Shown here: piece after piece, positions 25,954 to 35,491 of the stretch | Numbering within the stretch: position 1 is the first letter of the stretch | Layout of the letters: every line of letters begins with the position of its first letter | Assembly (NCBI GenBank): GCA_030372985.1 | Contig: JAUCQB010000269.1 | Location: 1 to 50,947, forward strand | DNA length: 50,947 nucleotides | Reading direction: 5' to 3' | Origin: Phycisphaerae bacterium | GTDB lineage: Bacteria; Planctomycetota; Phycisphaerae; UBA1845; PWPN01 | Made by a program: the position numbers and the translations under genes | The notes under the pieces: generated by a model | The model's input: the letters and a program-made list of their open reading frames with translations, nothing else | Databases searched by the model: none | What the model was told of the DNA's origin: nothing

Positions 25954-27359
25954 GGCTGAGCCTCCGTGCTTGCCGGCCGCGTCCCGAACCGATCGGGCAG
26001 GGTCCCTTTGGTCTCACCGTGCTTGATCTTCTCCCAATAGCGTTCGTAGCCGAAGCTCGGGCTGTTCTCGTGATCGTGACAACGGGTGCACTGATCCTTC
26101 GCATCAAAGGGGGTCCTGCGTTCCGGCTCCTCAACATGGACCTGCGAAGGGCCATGACAACTCTCACAGCCGACGCCGAGTCGATCAGGGCTCTTGCCGA
26201 TGGTGACGAATCCGCCGGGCAGCCCGTAGCCGGTCGTGTGACACTGCTGGCAGTAGGGGTCCACCTGCCGTCCCATCGCCCGGAGATCCATCCACGCCTT
26301 GGCATGCCGCGATGCATCCCACAATTCGTTATCTCTCTCGTGGCATTCGCGGCAGGTGTCGCTGCCGGCGATCTGATAACCAGGAGGCACATCCGGCGGA
26401 GCCGACGGCACGAGGCCGGTCTGATCGGGCTCGAAGGCCCTGTGATCCAGCTCGTCCAAGTATTGTTTCAGGTTGGCCAATTGGCTGCGATCGTCAGGCC
26501 AGTCGTCAGTCAGCTCCACGACCTGTCCTGTTGGCGCCCCGGCTTGAGTTGCGGTCGTGAATTCCAGTTGTACGAGGAACTTGCCTTTGTTGGTCGCCGC
26601 GGCCAGAACAGTCAGCCCGACCGCGCGCGGCGCAATCGCCTGTCCTGTCGCGCCGCCGATGACCGCGTCGACCTCGGGCAGTTCCGCGGCCAGCCGTTGC
26701 AGTTCATCCTCGGGCAGGTAGGCCAGCACCACCACTCCGTCGTGCCGTCCCTCCAGTTGTTGCAGCGATGTCAGCACGGCCGCCTTGGGGTCTTCGATAC
26801 GAACGTCACCGGCGGCGTATTTCGGCGAGATCACGCCGATGACGGCCACTCTCCGGCCAGCCGATTCCACAATCGTCGACGAATCGAATATCGGCTGCCC
26901 CGCAGGGTCCCGCAGATTCGCCGAAATGAAACGCACGCCCGTCTTGCGGGCCGCTTCTTGAAGACTGGCCAGCCCCAGTGCAACCTCGGGCCCGCCGACA
27001 TTGTGTGCCGCAAGCCCCATCAGCCGTTCACCCTTGAGGATCGCTTCGAACTTGAGTCGCTGATAGGGAGACGTGCCGCCGGGAGCACCTCCAACATCGA
27101 GAAGAACAACATCCGCCTCTTGTTTCTGTTTCTCGACATACGCCCCTCGCCGCAACAGGCCGCCCGACTGGTGCGTGGTGCACCCGCAGGGAATGATCCA
27201 GCCGGCCGTGTCGCCACTGACCACGACCACGACGCGCGTCGTGCCACTCTCAGGCTTTGTGTCCTTGCCGCAGGAGCACAGCCAGAGTGCCATCACAAAG
27301 GCGCATGCGCCGACGACCAGGCATCTGCGTCGAAGCGGATTGTCCGCGCGAACGATCAT
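25950..27359 (-). CDS. Tetraheme cytochrome c lipoprotein, phosphatase-like
   Basis: This is a 469-residue lipoprotein (lipobox LCSC, Cys30). The N-terminal half, about 42-285, resembles the UshA/5'-nucleotidase metallophosphoesterase fold (GDTAGWIIPCGC, DVGGAPGG, VIGVISPKYA), but the usual metal-binding Asp/His set is not obvious. The motif CGCTTHQSGGLLRR is conspicuous. The C-terminal half carries four CxxCH heme sites at about 336 (CRECH), 370 (CQQCH), 398 (CESCH) and 424 (CTRCH), in an arrangement like cytochrome c554-type domains. It is probably a periplasmic electron carrier or sensor. It starts 14 bases after the DUF4159 gene and overlaps the thioredoxin-HEAT gene, so these three are likely co-transcribed. 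No strong ribosome binding site is seen. Confidence 0.87.
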   Translation of the reverse strand: MIVRADNPLRRRCLVVGACAFVMALWLCSCGKDTKPESGTTRVVVVVSGDTAGWIIPCGCTTHQSGGLLRRGAYVEKQKQEADVVLLDVGGAPGGTSPYQRLKFEAILKGERLMGLAAHNVGGPEVALGLASLQEAARKTGVRFISANLRDPAGQPIFDSSTIVESAGRRVAVIGVISPKYAAGDVRIEDPKAAVLTSLQQLEGRHDGVVVLAYLPEDELQRLAAELPEVDAVIGGATGQAIAPRAVGLTVLAAATNKGKFLVQLEFTTATQAGAPTGQVVELTDDWPDDRSQLANLKQYLDELDHRAFEPDQTGLVPSAPPDVPPGYQIAGSDTCRECHERDNELWDASRHAKAWMDLRAMGRQVDPYCQQCHTTGYGLPGGFVTIGKSPDRLGVGCESCHGPSQVHVEEPERRTPFDAKDQCTRCHDHENSPSFGYERYWEKIKHGETKGTLPDRFGTRPASTEAQP

Positions 27360-27373
27360 GCTTGCCGATCCGC

Positions 27374-28165
27374 TCAGTAGGTCAAGGCATAGGCCAGGAC
27401 GTTCACGTTGACGTCAACGGCGTTGGTGATCTCGTTTCCCCCGCAGCAGCAGCAGCCCTGGGTGTGCTCGGTGTCGTTCAAGCCGTCCTGCGAATAGAGA
27501 ACCGCCAGTCTTCCGCCCACAAGAACACCCTCAAGTGGTCGCGGCTTGCCGTGCTTGGCGTTAAGCGTCTGGATATCCGTGACCATGTGAAAGACCGGAT
27601 GTTCCATGCCGATGCTCTGTAACGGCGTATCCGGGAATACCTTCGCCATCTCGTTTCGAAATGATCGGTCCCACTCGCGGGACGAGCAGCCCGCGGACGC
27701 GAGAAGGAACCCGCCGCGAGTGACGAACGTGCGGAGGTTCTCGCGTTCACCGTCCGGCAGGGCAAAATCGCCTTCGCCGGTCATGATGACCAGAGGGAAA
27801 TTGAACAACTCGGCCGACGCCAGCTTGACCGCGTGAAACCGTCGGCTCGTCGAGATCGCGGATGACTTCTCCGCCTGCGCCAGGAAGTGGTCCGAGAAAC
27901 ACTTGCTGCTCTTGGTACCGGCGTAGACGAGATTGGCGACCTGCACGATGCTTTCAGCCTCGCCACCGACCTGCTTGGGGTCGGGAACCAGCCTCGGTCG
28001 CTGCCCGCCCGCCGGCTGCGACGCCGGCCGGGAAGTGGTCACCTCACCAGACGCGGCAGAAAGATATTGCGAGACCCCTGCCAGAGCTACCAGACAGATT
28101 GCTGCTGCCAGGAACCCCTGCGCCAACAACCCCTTGCCCAACGAGAACACTGATCTGCGAGTCAT
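27374..28165 (-). CDS. DUF4159 domain protein
   Basis: This is a 263-residue exported protein. After a signal/anchor segment and a TSRPASQPAG linker, the body (about 60-263) follows the DUF4159 pattern: VQVANLVYAG, FNFPLVIMTGEGDFALPDGE, LRTFVTRGGFLLASAGC, and ALTY at the very end. The domain resembles class I glutamine amidotransferase-like folds without the catalytic site. DUF4159 genes are regular members of MoxR/BatA operons, which fits this position. An unusual run of four cysteines (QGCCCCGG) lies near residue 240, encoded by repeated TGC codons. GAGGTG sits 5 bases before the ATG. Confidence 0.85.
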   Translation of the reverse strand: MTRRSVFSLGKGLLAQGFLAAAICLVALAGVSQYLSAASGEVTTSRPASQPAGGQRPRLVPDPKQVGGEAESIVQVANLVYAGTKSSKCFSDHFLAQAEKSSAISTSRRFHAVKLASAELFNFPLVIMTGEGDFALPDGERENLRTFVTRGGFLLASAGCSSREWDRSFRNEMAKVFPDTPLQSIGMEHPVFHMVTDIQTLNAKHGKPRPLEGVLVGGRLAVLYSQDGLNDTEHTQGCCCCGGNEITNAVDVNVNVLAYALTY

Positions 28166-28180
28166 GGTGTCACCTCGTCA

Positions 28181-28226
28181 CTGAACCCCGAACCCTCTGG
28201 CCTGAGCCTGTCGAAGGCCGAACCCT
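28181..28226. repeat. Composite dispersed repeat, copy 2 (fragment, inverted)
   Basis: These 46 bases are the reverse complement of 18637-18682 with one mismatch. The element fills the gap between DUF4159 and the DUF4175-like gene and includes part of the latter's TAG stop codon (28225-28227). Confidence 0.9.
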
Positions 28227-31017
28227 ATTTGCCTGTTTCATCGGCCACGCGCTGAAAATACGAACCCACACGACTGCGATAAGTCACCGGCACGACAGCA
28301 CTGGCCGCCCCGGCCGCCTGCAGCTTGCCGCCGGGATCCACAGCCCAGGGATTCTGCTCGTCGGCGCCGGAACCGGTTTGCCGGGCGAGAATGGCGGCCA
28401 TCTGATCCTTGCCCTGTCCGCTGGCGGTCATTTCGCTCATCAGCGGTAATTGGCCATAGAGCCCGACATTCTGCAATGAATTGCGGCTGGCGCTGTAGCC
28501 GCTCGTTCCGGCCTGACCCATGCCGGACGAGCCCATGTTCATCCCCATGCTGTCCAGCAACTGGTCGATGCTGTTGCCCAGGCCCGACGCCAACGTCGGG
28601 GAGAATGTTAGGCAAGCTTTTCCACCCTTGCCCATGCTGTTGCACCGACCAATGAACTGATCGAGGATGTCGGCGGCTTCCTGCGCACCCGCATGGCCGC
28701 GAGTACCCGAGAATGCGGCCAGTCCCTCCTCGCCCTCAGCCATCGCCTCCGCCGCCCCGCTCGCCCGCACGTCCTTGGCAAACTGCGATGCCATCTCGCG
28801 GAACTCGTCCAGGCGCTCGTCTTCAGGCAACCGGGCGACGTGGTCCTCAATGTCATCGAGCAGTTGCCGCAGGTCCTCCCGCAATCGACGCTGCTCGGCC
28901 TCCAGGTCCCGCATCCGGGCTTTCAACTCGGGGTTGTCCTCGTTGTCGCGGCCCTTGAGCGAGGCCAGACGCTCGGCCAGGTCGCGTTGCTGAGCGTAGA
29001 GGTTGAGGAACCGGGCCTCGTCCTCCAGCAACGGAAAGATCTTCGCCAGATGCTCGATGGGCTCTGTTGCCTCTTCCTCATACTCCTGCTTCTCGCCGCC
29101 GAGACACTCACTCAGCTCCTTGAGCTTGTCCAACGGGCCACTGACGCTCGGGAAGCCCTGTTTGCCGTCTTTCTTCTCCTTCTTGTTGAGCTGTTCGAGC
29201 TCCCGGGCGGCCTCATCTAACGCCTTGGCGAGTTTCATCAGCTCCGGTGTCAGATACTTGTCGAGGTCATACGGCAGCTTGTGTTCGGCCGCCTCCCGGA
29301 TCTCATCGGCGTCATTCCGCATCTGCTTGGCGAGTTGCTCCAGATTGCGCTGCATCTCCCGACTCAGTTCGCTGTCGGGCGATTCCTTCTCCAGTTCCTT
29401 CCGGAGCTTGTCGATCTCGTCCAGGACAGCCTCCATCCGCCGCTGGGCTTCCTGATACTTGGACTGCATCATCTCCAGGCCTTCGCGCACGAGCATCATC
29501 TTCTCGTATTCCGCCTGCGAGATGATCCGCACGATCGAAACAGGGCTCTCGGAACCCTTGGCGCCGACCGGGTCAGTGTCTTCGACACGAGCATAGAGCT
29601 TGATCTCATCGCCAGGTTCGAGCCTGTACTGTGAAAGCGGCAGTTCCGCCGTTTCGCCGCGACGCGTGGGAGCGGGCGGCTGCACTTCGATGTCCTGCGG
29701 AAGTGCGCGCGACTCGTTGAGGCTGCGGAACAACTGCAGCCGATTGATGCCGTAATCGTCTTCCGCGGACATGACGACCGGCAATATGGCATCGGGAGTC
29801 GCCAGCGACGTCGCCTGCGGCTCCAGCAGCCTGACGAAAGGCCGCTGATCGCTCAGCACTGTGATCGCTGCGGTCAGCCTGTCGCGAGAAGCCTGCCCCT
29901 CGACATCGGTTACGCCCATGCTCACCTTGCCCGACCGGTGGATCTCAAACGAGCCCGTGGCCTCGTGACTGCCGGGTGCCGTCGGCTGAAGCGACAGCGC
30001 GCCGGGCTCCTGTTGCGTGTCAAGCTGCACGTCCCCGCCGCTCAGTGGTCGATTGCTCTTGAGCCACACATCCACTCGTGTTCCCGGCAGGCCCGCCAGG
30101 CCGCCTTGCGGAAGCGGCCCCTCGTACGGCTTGAGGTGCGTGTAAGCCGGGGGCGTGACGCGGAACCTCGCTCCGTCCAGCCGCGGGACGGTGATGACGG
30201 AGATGCTGTGTCGCTTGCTTCGGGCCCGATGAGCTCGGATGAAGTAATCGCACTCGTCCGTAACGTGTACGATGCTCGTTCGCCAGCGCCCGTCATTCTC
30301 CGGGAACATGGGGAGGACTTCCTCGGCGGCGTCCTTTGTTCGCAGCACCAGTTCGAGGCGATCGACCACCGGTCCGTGGGTCCTCACGTGGATCTCCAGC
30401 GGATCACCGTAGACCACGGTCGCCGAGCCCGGTTCGATGTCGAATCTGACGCGTGAGTAGGGTGGATGATCGTTGAACGGATCGAAGAACCGCGCCCACT
30501 GCGTACCCACCAGCCCCGGAAGGGCAAGCCCCAGAATGCCGCTTGCCAGCAGGAACCCGCCCAATGAGCCAAACGCCCAGCCCACCGGGCGAGCGGGCAC
30601 GGCTCGGGTCGGTACGACGCGCCCCGCAAGCTGGGCTGCCCGATCGACCGCCATCTCGGCCAGTCCTCGGGTCAGGCCCTTGCGCGGCCGTGAGTCCAGC
30701 AAAAGATCAACGCCGGACAGAATCTGCCCGCCGGTCCCCGCGACGGCATCCATCTTCCGTGCCAGATCGCCCGGCTTGCTGCGACGAAGCACGGACCATG
30801 AGGCCCACGCCGCCCAGACAAGACCAAACGCCAGCGCGACGCCTGCGGACGTGAACCGCAGGAAGGGCGGCAGTTCGAGGACCAGATCAACCCACATGCA
30901 GATCGCCAGGATGACCAGCCACACCAGCAGCGCCCAACCGGCACCGGCGGAGATGCCGACAAGAAGCATCCGCTTGCGGATGCTCTGGAGACAGTTGCGC
31001 AGATATGTGCCTGTCAT
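28225..31017 (-). CDS. DUF4175-like membrane protein (930 aa)
   Basis: Two transmembrane helices lie near the N-terminus (about 19-42 and 55-75) and a third at about 155-180. A beta-rich exported region follows (YSRVRFDIEPGSATVVYGDPLEIHVRTHG...RFRVTPPAYT). Then comes a long charged coiled coil, about 480-760 (EYEKMMLVREGLEMMQ, LNKKEKKDGKQ, LKARMRDLEAEQRRL), and a Gly/Ser/Met-rich tail. This is the layout of TIGR02302/DUF4175-type proteins found beside BatA and DUF4159 genes. The start is set at 31017 rather than further upstream: this ATG overlaps the previous stop (ATGA) and has GGGAGG 6 bases before it. Its function is unknown; it probably forms part of a membrane complex with the vWA proteins. 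Confidence 0.85.
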   Translation of the reverse strand: MTGTYLRNCLQSIRKRMLLVGISAGAGWALLVWLVILAICMWVDLVLELPPFLRFTSAGVALAFGLVWAAWASWSVLRRSKPGDLARKMDAVAGTGGQILSGVDLLLDSRPRKGLTRGLAEMAVDRAAQLAGRVVPTRAVPARPVGWAFGSLGGFLLASGILGLALPGLVGTQWARFFDPFNDHPPYSRVRFDIEPGSATVVYGDPLEIHVRTHGPVVDRLELVLRTKDAAEEVLPMFPENDGRWRTSIVHVTDECDYFIRAHRARSKRHSISVITVPRLDGARFRVTPPAYTHLKPYEGPLPQGGLAGLPGTRVDVWLKSNRPLSGGDVQLDTQQEPGALSLQPTAPGSHEATGSFEIHRSGKVSMGVTDVEGQASRDRLTAAITVLSDQRPFVRLLEPQATSLATPDAILPVVMSAEDDYGINRLQLFRSLNESRALPQDIEVQPPAPTRRGETAELPLSQYRLEPGDEIKLYARVEDTDPVGAKGSESPVSIVRIISQAEYEKMMLVREGLEMMQSKYQEAQRRMEAVLDEIDKLRKELEKESPDSELSREMQRNLEQLAKQMRNDADEIREAAEHKLPYDLDKYLTPELMKLAKALDEAARELEQLNKKEKKDGKQGFPSVSGPLDKLKELSECLGGEKQEYEEEATEPIEHLAKIFPLLEDEARFLNLYAQQRDLAERLASLKGRDNEDNPELKARMRDLEAEQRRLREDLRQLLDDIEDHVARLPEDERLDEFREMASQFAKDVRASGAAEAMAEGEEGLAAFSGTRGHAGAQEAADILDQFIGRCNSMGKGGKACLTFSPTLASGLGNSIDQLLDSMGMNMGSSGMGQAGTSGYSASRNSLQNVGLYGQLPLMSEMTASGQGKDQMAAILARQTGSGADEQNPWAVDPGGKLQAAGAASAVVPVTYRSRVGSYFQRVADETGK

Positions 31018-33335
31018 ACCAGACCTCCCGATCGACGAAGGCCCCAGGCCGCGCCCCAGACCACCATGATACCCACAAACACCCACCAGCGATCCCATGC
31101 GGTGGCGCGGGTGACACGGGATGGCCGGCTGCGGGCCATGTAGCTCTGGAAGCTGTGGTGAATCTCGGAGGCAGGGTCGGATTCAATCACCGCTCCGCCG
31201 CTGTCGCTTGCGATCCGGGCCATCAGATCCGGCCGGGCCTGCAAATCCAGCCGCTCCTCGGCGAAACTTCGAACGTCAAAGGTGATCCGGCCACTCTGGT
31301 CGTCCTTATCTTCTTTCTGCCCCAGGATCTTTGCTTCGTAACGCCCTTCGAGCAGCCGACCAAAATCCACTCGGAAGACGCCCGGATTGTCACCCGTGGC
31401 GACCGGTGCACAGGTCTCCGGCCGGTCGATTGCCGTGCCGGTCAACTCGACCGACGGGATCCGACCGCGGGCCGCTTCTTCGCGCATCAGCAAAGTGGCA
31501 CTCACCCGCTCGGTCGTGCTGAAGGTGATCTTGTCGGCCTGCAACGTGCAATCCTGACCGGGTCGCAGATGTTCATTGGAGACCAGCCATCTCAGCAGGC
31601 TCTGCCATAGCGCCCCGTAGATCTCGTCATGTACTTGATGCTCGGGCGGCAAAAACGCCCAACGCCACATGCCCGCGCCTTCGACAACAACCACCCGCCC
31701 GATCCCGTAGGCCTGATAGGTCAACACGGGATCCGAGTCGCTTCCGCCTTCCGCCGTGCTGGCGGCCAGGACGACGGCCATCGGCTTGGGTTTCTCCGGC
31801 CGGGCGACCGTGGCCAGCGTCGGCAACTGCGGCAGAGTCTCGCCTTCGGTCAGGTCGCCAACCGTCGGCAGCCAGCGCAGGTCACGACCCTGTTCGGTGA
31901 GTTGCACCCGGAAACGCGTTTCCCGCGTCGGCGACCAGCGAACCGGAAGCAACCGTCCGAGCCGCTCGTCGACCTGGGCGACCGGCGCCCCCCGGTAGCA
32001 GACCAGCGAGCCCCCTTCGCGGGAAATCCAGTTGCGCAGGTTGGTGAGCGCCGCTTCATCGAGAAAACGCTCGGTATCGCGGCCAAGGACGATAATCTGA
32101 TAGACCTTGATCTTCTCCGAATCAGCAAGCGTGTCGGCCGCACTCGTCAGGATGCTCCAGCTTTCCGGTCGTCCGCCGACAGGCTGCGTCGCGGTGCCTC
32201 CGGCGGTCGCAGAAGGTGCCTCGCCGGCATTGCCCGCCGCGGGTTGCGACGCCGCCCGACTCAGTATGCGCCGCAACAGGCGACCATCGGTAAGCCGCAC
32301 GATGCTCTCGATCGCGATCGCCGGGTCCGCGGACAGCGTTCGCATCAGGAACTTGCCGTCCCAGTAAGGTTTGCCTTCGAGAAGCAGTACGCGAATCGGC
32401 TCATCAACGACTTGCAGGACACACGAGGCGGTATTGTTGACCTGCACAACTTCGCCCGGCAGGGGGTCGACCTTCACTTCGTAGCGGTAGAGACCTCGCT
32501 TCTCCTGACTGATGAAGAAACGGACGTCCGTAGCACCGTCCGGCATCAGCCGCGTTTCGCGCTGGTCCATCACCTTCTCGTTGTACAGCAAGGCGACTTT
32601 CGCCATTGCTCCGGGCAGACCGACATGCTTGACCGCCGCCCGGATCGGCACCTTCTGACCGATATAGGCAAGCTGCTGCGGTGAGTGCAGTTCCACACGG
32701 AGATCGTACACGCTGGCTTGGCCGCCGATGGTCTTTGTGTAGATGGGGGCGGACATCGCCTTAGCCAGATGGGACGCCGTTCGAACGCTGTCGATTCCTC
32801 CCGGCGCGTTGTGTATGCCGTCGCTGAGCAACAGCATCGCCTGCCCTTGGGGCCGATCCTGCTCCAGGCTGCCGGTGACCGCGGAGGCCAGGTCGGTCAT
32901 CTCGCCCCCGGGGCTTCGGCCGGCCAGTTCTTCCGGCTCGGCCGGGGCGGTCAGAGAGTCGAAGGTCCGCACGCGCACATCGAAGAATCGGCGGAGATCG
33001 TGAGCGGTGCTCTGGGCAAGAAGCCGGGCAGCTTCATAACGAGGTTGGCTCTCATCCGCGTCGGTGGTCGCCATACTGGCGGATGTGTCAACGAGTACCG
33101 TCAATAGCGGCTTACCCGCCGGGGGCTCGATTTCATTCGTCCAGGTCGGGTTCAGCAGGATCAGCAGCGTGAGCAGCAGGCCGGTCGACATCAGAGCAAT
33201 GACCGCCACCCACCGGCCTCGTTTCATCGATGCGGGCCGACGCGATGCGTAGACGACCATCAGCGCAGTCGCCATGACGGCGAGCGTCAACCACAAGGTC
33301 GGGGTAATCAGCGGCTCGAATGTCAGCTCAGCCAT
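31014..33335 (-). CDS. von Willebrand A domain membrane protein (773 aa)
   Basis: Two N-terminal transmembrane helices (about 12-30 and 42-61) are followed by a vWA-like domain with a MIDAS motif DTSAS (83-87). Next are beta-rich Ig-like parts (YDLRVELHSPQQLAYIGQKVPIRA) and a glutamine amidotransferase-like segment (IRVLLLEGKPYWDGKFLMRTL, IIVLGRDTERF). A C-terminal transmembrane helix (WVFVGIMVVWGAAWGLRR) ends the protein. Homologues sit next to BatA-type proteins and MoxR. It is 27 bp downstream of the BatA-like gene and overlaps the DUF4175-like gene by 4 bases. No clear ribosome binding site is seen, so translation may depend on the upstream gene. Confidence 0.87.
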   Translation of the reverse strand: MAELTFEPLITPTLWLTLAVMATALMVVYASRRPASMKRGRWVAVIALMSTGLLLTLLILLNPTWTNEIEPPAGKPLLTVLVDTSASMATTDADESQPRYEAARLLAQSTAHDLRRFFDVRVRTFDSLTAPAEPEELAGRSPGGEMTDLASAVTGSLEQDRPQGQAMLLLSDGIHNAPGGIDSVRTASHLAKAMSAPIYTKTIGGQASVYDLRVELHSPQQLAYIGQKVPIRAAVKHVGLPGAMAKVALLYNEKVMDQRETRLMPDGATDVRFFISQEKRGLYRYEVKVDPLPGEVVQVNNTASCVLQVVDEPIRVLLLEGKPYWDGKFLMRTLSADPAIAIESIVRLTDGRLLRRILSRAASQPAAGNAGEAPSATAGGTATQPVGGRPESWSILTSAADTLADSEKIKVYQIIVLGRDTERFLDEAALTNLRNWISREGGSLVCYRGAPVAQVDERLGRLLPVRWSPTRETRFRVQLTEQGRDLRWLPTVGDLTEGETLPQLPTLATVARPEKPKPMAVVLAASTAEGGSDSDPVLTYQAYGIGRVVVVEGAGMWRWAFLPPEHQVHDEIYGALWQSLLRWLVSNEHLRPGQDCTLQADKITFSTTERVSATLLMREEAARGRIPSVELTGTAIDRPETCAPVATGDNPGVFRVDFGRLLEGRYEAKILGQKEDKDDQSGRITFDVRSFAEERLDLQARPDLMARIASDSGGAVIESDPASEIHHSFQSYMARSRPSRVTRATAWDRWWVFVGIMVVWGAAWGLRRSGGLV

Positions 33336-33362
33336 GTGAAGCCCGGCAATGTGCCCGACACG

Positions 33363-35462
33363 TCATGTCCGGAACACTCGCAACACACCCAACTCAACAC
33401 ACAAACACGCTACGCACGCCACCGCAAACCACAGCCAGATATCATCCTGCTTGTCCTGCTCGGCCGCGGCGCTGCGGTAGTGGACCGTTCTGCCTCCTGC
33501 AAGCCGGTCTTTGAAAACAGACTCGCTCAAGCTTGTCAGGTCGGATTCCTGTGCGGCGATCCCGGTGGCGGCGGCGAAAACGGTCTTGTCGTCGCGCTGG
33601 ACCTGATAGACGCCTGGGTACCCGACCGCCGGCCATCGCCACACGACCCAGTTGCCTTCGGTGGCCAGTTCGCCGAAATCGCCCGTGCCCTCCGGACCGA
33701 TGATCTTGAGCCCCACGGCCGCACCGCTGTCGGCCGGCAGGTACATGGCCAACGGCTCGCCGCAAGGAACGGCGTCCGTAGCCCGTTGCTGGCCCAGCAT
33801 GCGGCTGACCAACTCGCCGATCAGCGGCACAAAGGCCGGTGATCGCGGAAGATTCGATTCTCTCAAATCCGCATTCAGCACGGTCAGATGGCCGGCCCCA
33901 CACGCGGTGGTGACCAGGCACGCTGTCCGGTCGCTGTAAGTCGCCAGCAGGTCTTCAGCCAGGGCTACCTCCGTGCGTCGCGATGTCAGACCACCGCCAA
34001 AGCGAAGCGGACTGATCGCGGCGCCCACTTGGTCGCCGAACACGCTGAAGGGCGGCTCTTTCTCCCGGACCTCGGCCAGGAACAGGTTCTGCCGGACTTG
34101 GCCCGCCGCAGGCGGGGCAAACTCGACGGGCATCTGCAGGTCCGAACCGGCGGCATCGGCGATACGTTTGAGGTTGCTCGCGTCCACAGGCTCGGTCGCC
34201 ACGTACAGAATCGCCCGTCCTCGCCGCATCATCGCGGCCAGCAGACCCGCCGCCTCGGTCGAGAGCGGTCCCGGATGATCCAGGGCAATCAACTCGGCCG
34301 ACGCCAGCGCCTCACGGTTCAGTTGATCGGGTGGGATCCGCACAACCGCTTCCACGGTCTGCCCGGGCCTGGGTTCCAGCGGTACCAGCCCTCGTTCGAG
34401 GTAGTAGCTCGATGATGGGCGATCATCCGGTCGCTGACGGCTGACGATGGCGTAGGTGGGTCGGGGACGCACGTCGAGGACAAACGCGCGGCTGTTGTCG
34501 GCGGGCAGCGCGTCATCAATGCCCCGCAAGACGGCGTGCCCGATTTGCCAGCCTGAACCACGAAGCGTTACCGGGCCAGACAGCGTCGTCGAGATGCCCG
34601 GCGGGCAGAGGCCTTCCAGTTGGTAGGTGGCCTCGCCGATCTGCAGATCCACGGTTACCCGCTGGGGCAAAACGGAGTAGTTGCCCACTTCGACGTCCAT
34701 CCGGATTTCGCGGTCTCGCTCCGGTCGTCCCTGCACACCCGCGCGGAGGATGGCCAGATTAGGCGGTGCCTCGGCCGGGCCGGCGGCCTCCAGTTCGATC
34801 ACCGTGTCCGTCGGCAGGGGTGTGAAGTCGACGGTCGCCCAGTTCGATCGTTGGAAGTCGCTGACGATAATCAATTCCCGCCGCGTGCCGCTGTCGCCGC
34901 CGGTCGTGCTCAGCATCTCGGCCGCGACCGCAACCGCGGCCTGGACGTTCAGTCGTTCCGGCGCCACCTTGGTTCGCGACAATTCATCTTTCAACGCGGC
35001 GACATTGGCGGAGCATTGCTCGAAGATCGGGCGCGCTTTCGTCCCGGCCAGGATCAGGTTGGCACGCAGTCCCGCTCGGTGAGCCAGGTACTCAGCAGCC
35101 ACCGACCGGGCTCGCTCGAGCACACTGATGCCCCGCGCCGAGGCGGCCATGCTCTGACTCACGTCCAGGATGACCACCCGCACCGTGTTGGCCGAATCAT
35201 CCGCCCCGATCAGAGGCTTCTCGCCGATCAACGGCCGGGTGAACGCCCATGCGAGCAATCCCACCGCCAGCGTCCGAAGCGCCAGGATCAGAAAGTTGCG
35301 CAACCGGTGGAAAGTCCTCCGTTGGTGAATGACCTCCTGCACGAATCGCATGGTCGAGAGCGGCAGCCGCACCGGCCGCGGCCGAGTGAGGTAGTGGATG
35401 AGCACCGGCAGGCCGACAGCCACCGCTCCGAGAAAAAACATCCATGGATGCAGAAAGCTCAT
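33363..35462 (-). CDS. BatA-like vWA membrane protein (699 aa)
   Basis: The N-terminus is the typical BatA 'aerotolerance' module: MSFLHPWMFFLGAVAVGLPVL, then HYLTRPRP and LPLSTMRFVQE, then a second helix (LRNFLILALRTLAVGLLAW). A vWA domain follows with MIDAS DVSQS at 100-104. The long periplasmic part has beta-sandwich segments, and a C-terminal helix (DIWLWFAVACVACLCVELGVL) closes it. Proteins of this class are thought to work with MoxR ATPases on envelope protein complexes. GGGAGG lies 10 bases before the ATG. A 211-bp composite repeat separates it from the DUF58 gene, which may have weakened their co-expression. Confidence 0.9.
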   Translation of the reverse strand: MSFLHPWMFFLGAVAVGLPVLIHYLTRPRPVRLPLSTMRFVQEVIHQRRTFHRLRNFLILALRTLAVGLLAWAFTRPLIGEKPLIGADDSANTVRVVILDVSQSMAASARGISVLERARSVAAEYLAHRAGLRANLILAGTKARPIFEQCSANVAALKDELSRTKVAPERLNVQAAVAVAAEMLSTTGGDSGTRRELIIVSDFQRSNWATVDFTPLPTDTVIELEAAGPAEAPPNLAILRAGVQGRPERDREIRMDVEVGNYSVLPQRVTVDLQIGEATYQLEGLCPPGISTTLSGPVTLRGSGWQIGHAVLRGIDDALPADNSRAFVLDVRPRPTYAIVSRQRPDDRPSSSYYLERGLVPLEPRPGQTVEAVVRIPPDQLNREALASAELIALDHPGPLSTEAAGLLAAMMRRGRAILYVATEPVDASNLKRIADAAGSDLQMPVEFAPPAAGQVRQNLFLAEVREKEPPFSVFGDQVGAAISPLRFGGGLTSRRTEVALAEDLLATYSDRTACLVTTACGAGHLTVLNADLRESNLPRSPAFVPLIGELVSRMLGQQRATDAVPCGEPLAMYLPADSGAAVGLKIIGPEGTGDFGELATEGNWVVWRWPAVGYPGVYQVQRDDKTVFAAATGIAAQESDLTSLSESVFKDRLAGGRTVHYRSAAAEQDKQDDIWLWFAVACVACLCVELGVLRVFRT

Positions 35463-35491
35463 TACCCGGCGGCCTCCCTGGGCTTGCGATG

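Noticed and set aside
31018..31098. Upstream start for the DUF4175-like gene
   Set aside because: The ATG at 31017 has an ideal ribosome binding site and an ATGA overlap with the previous gene; the extension has no family features.
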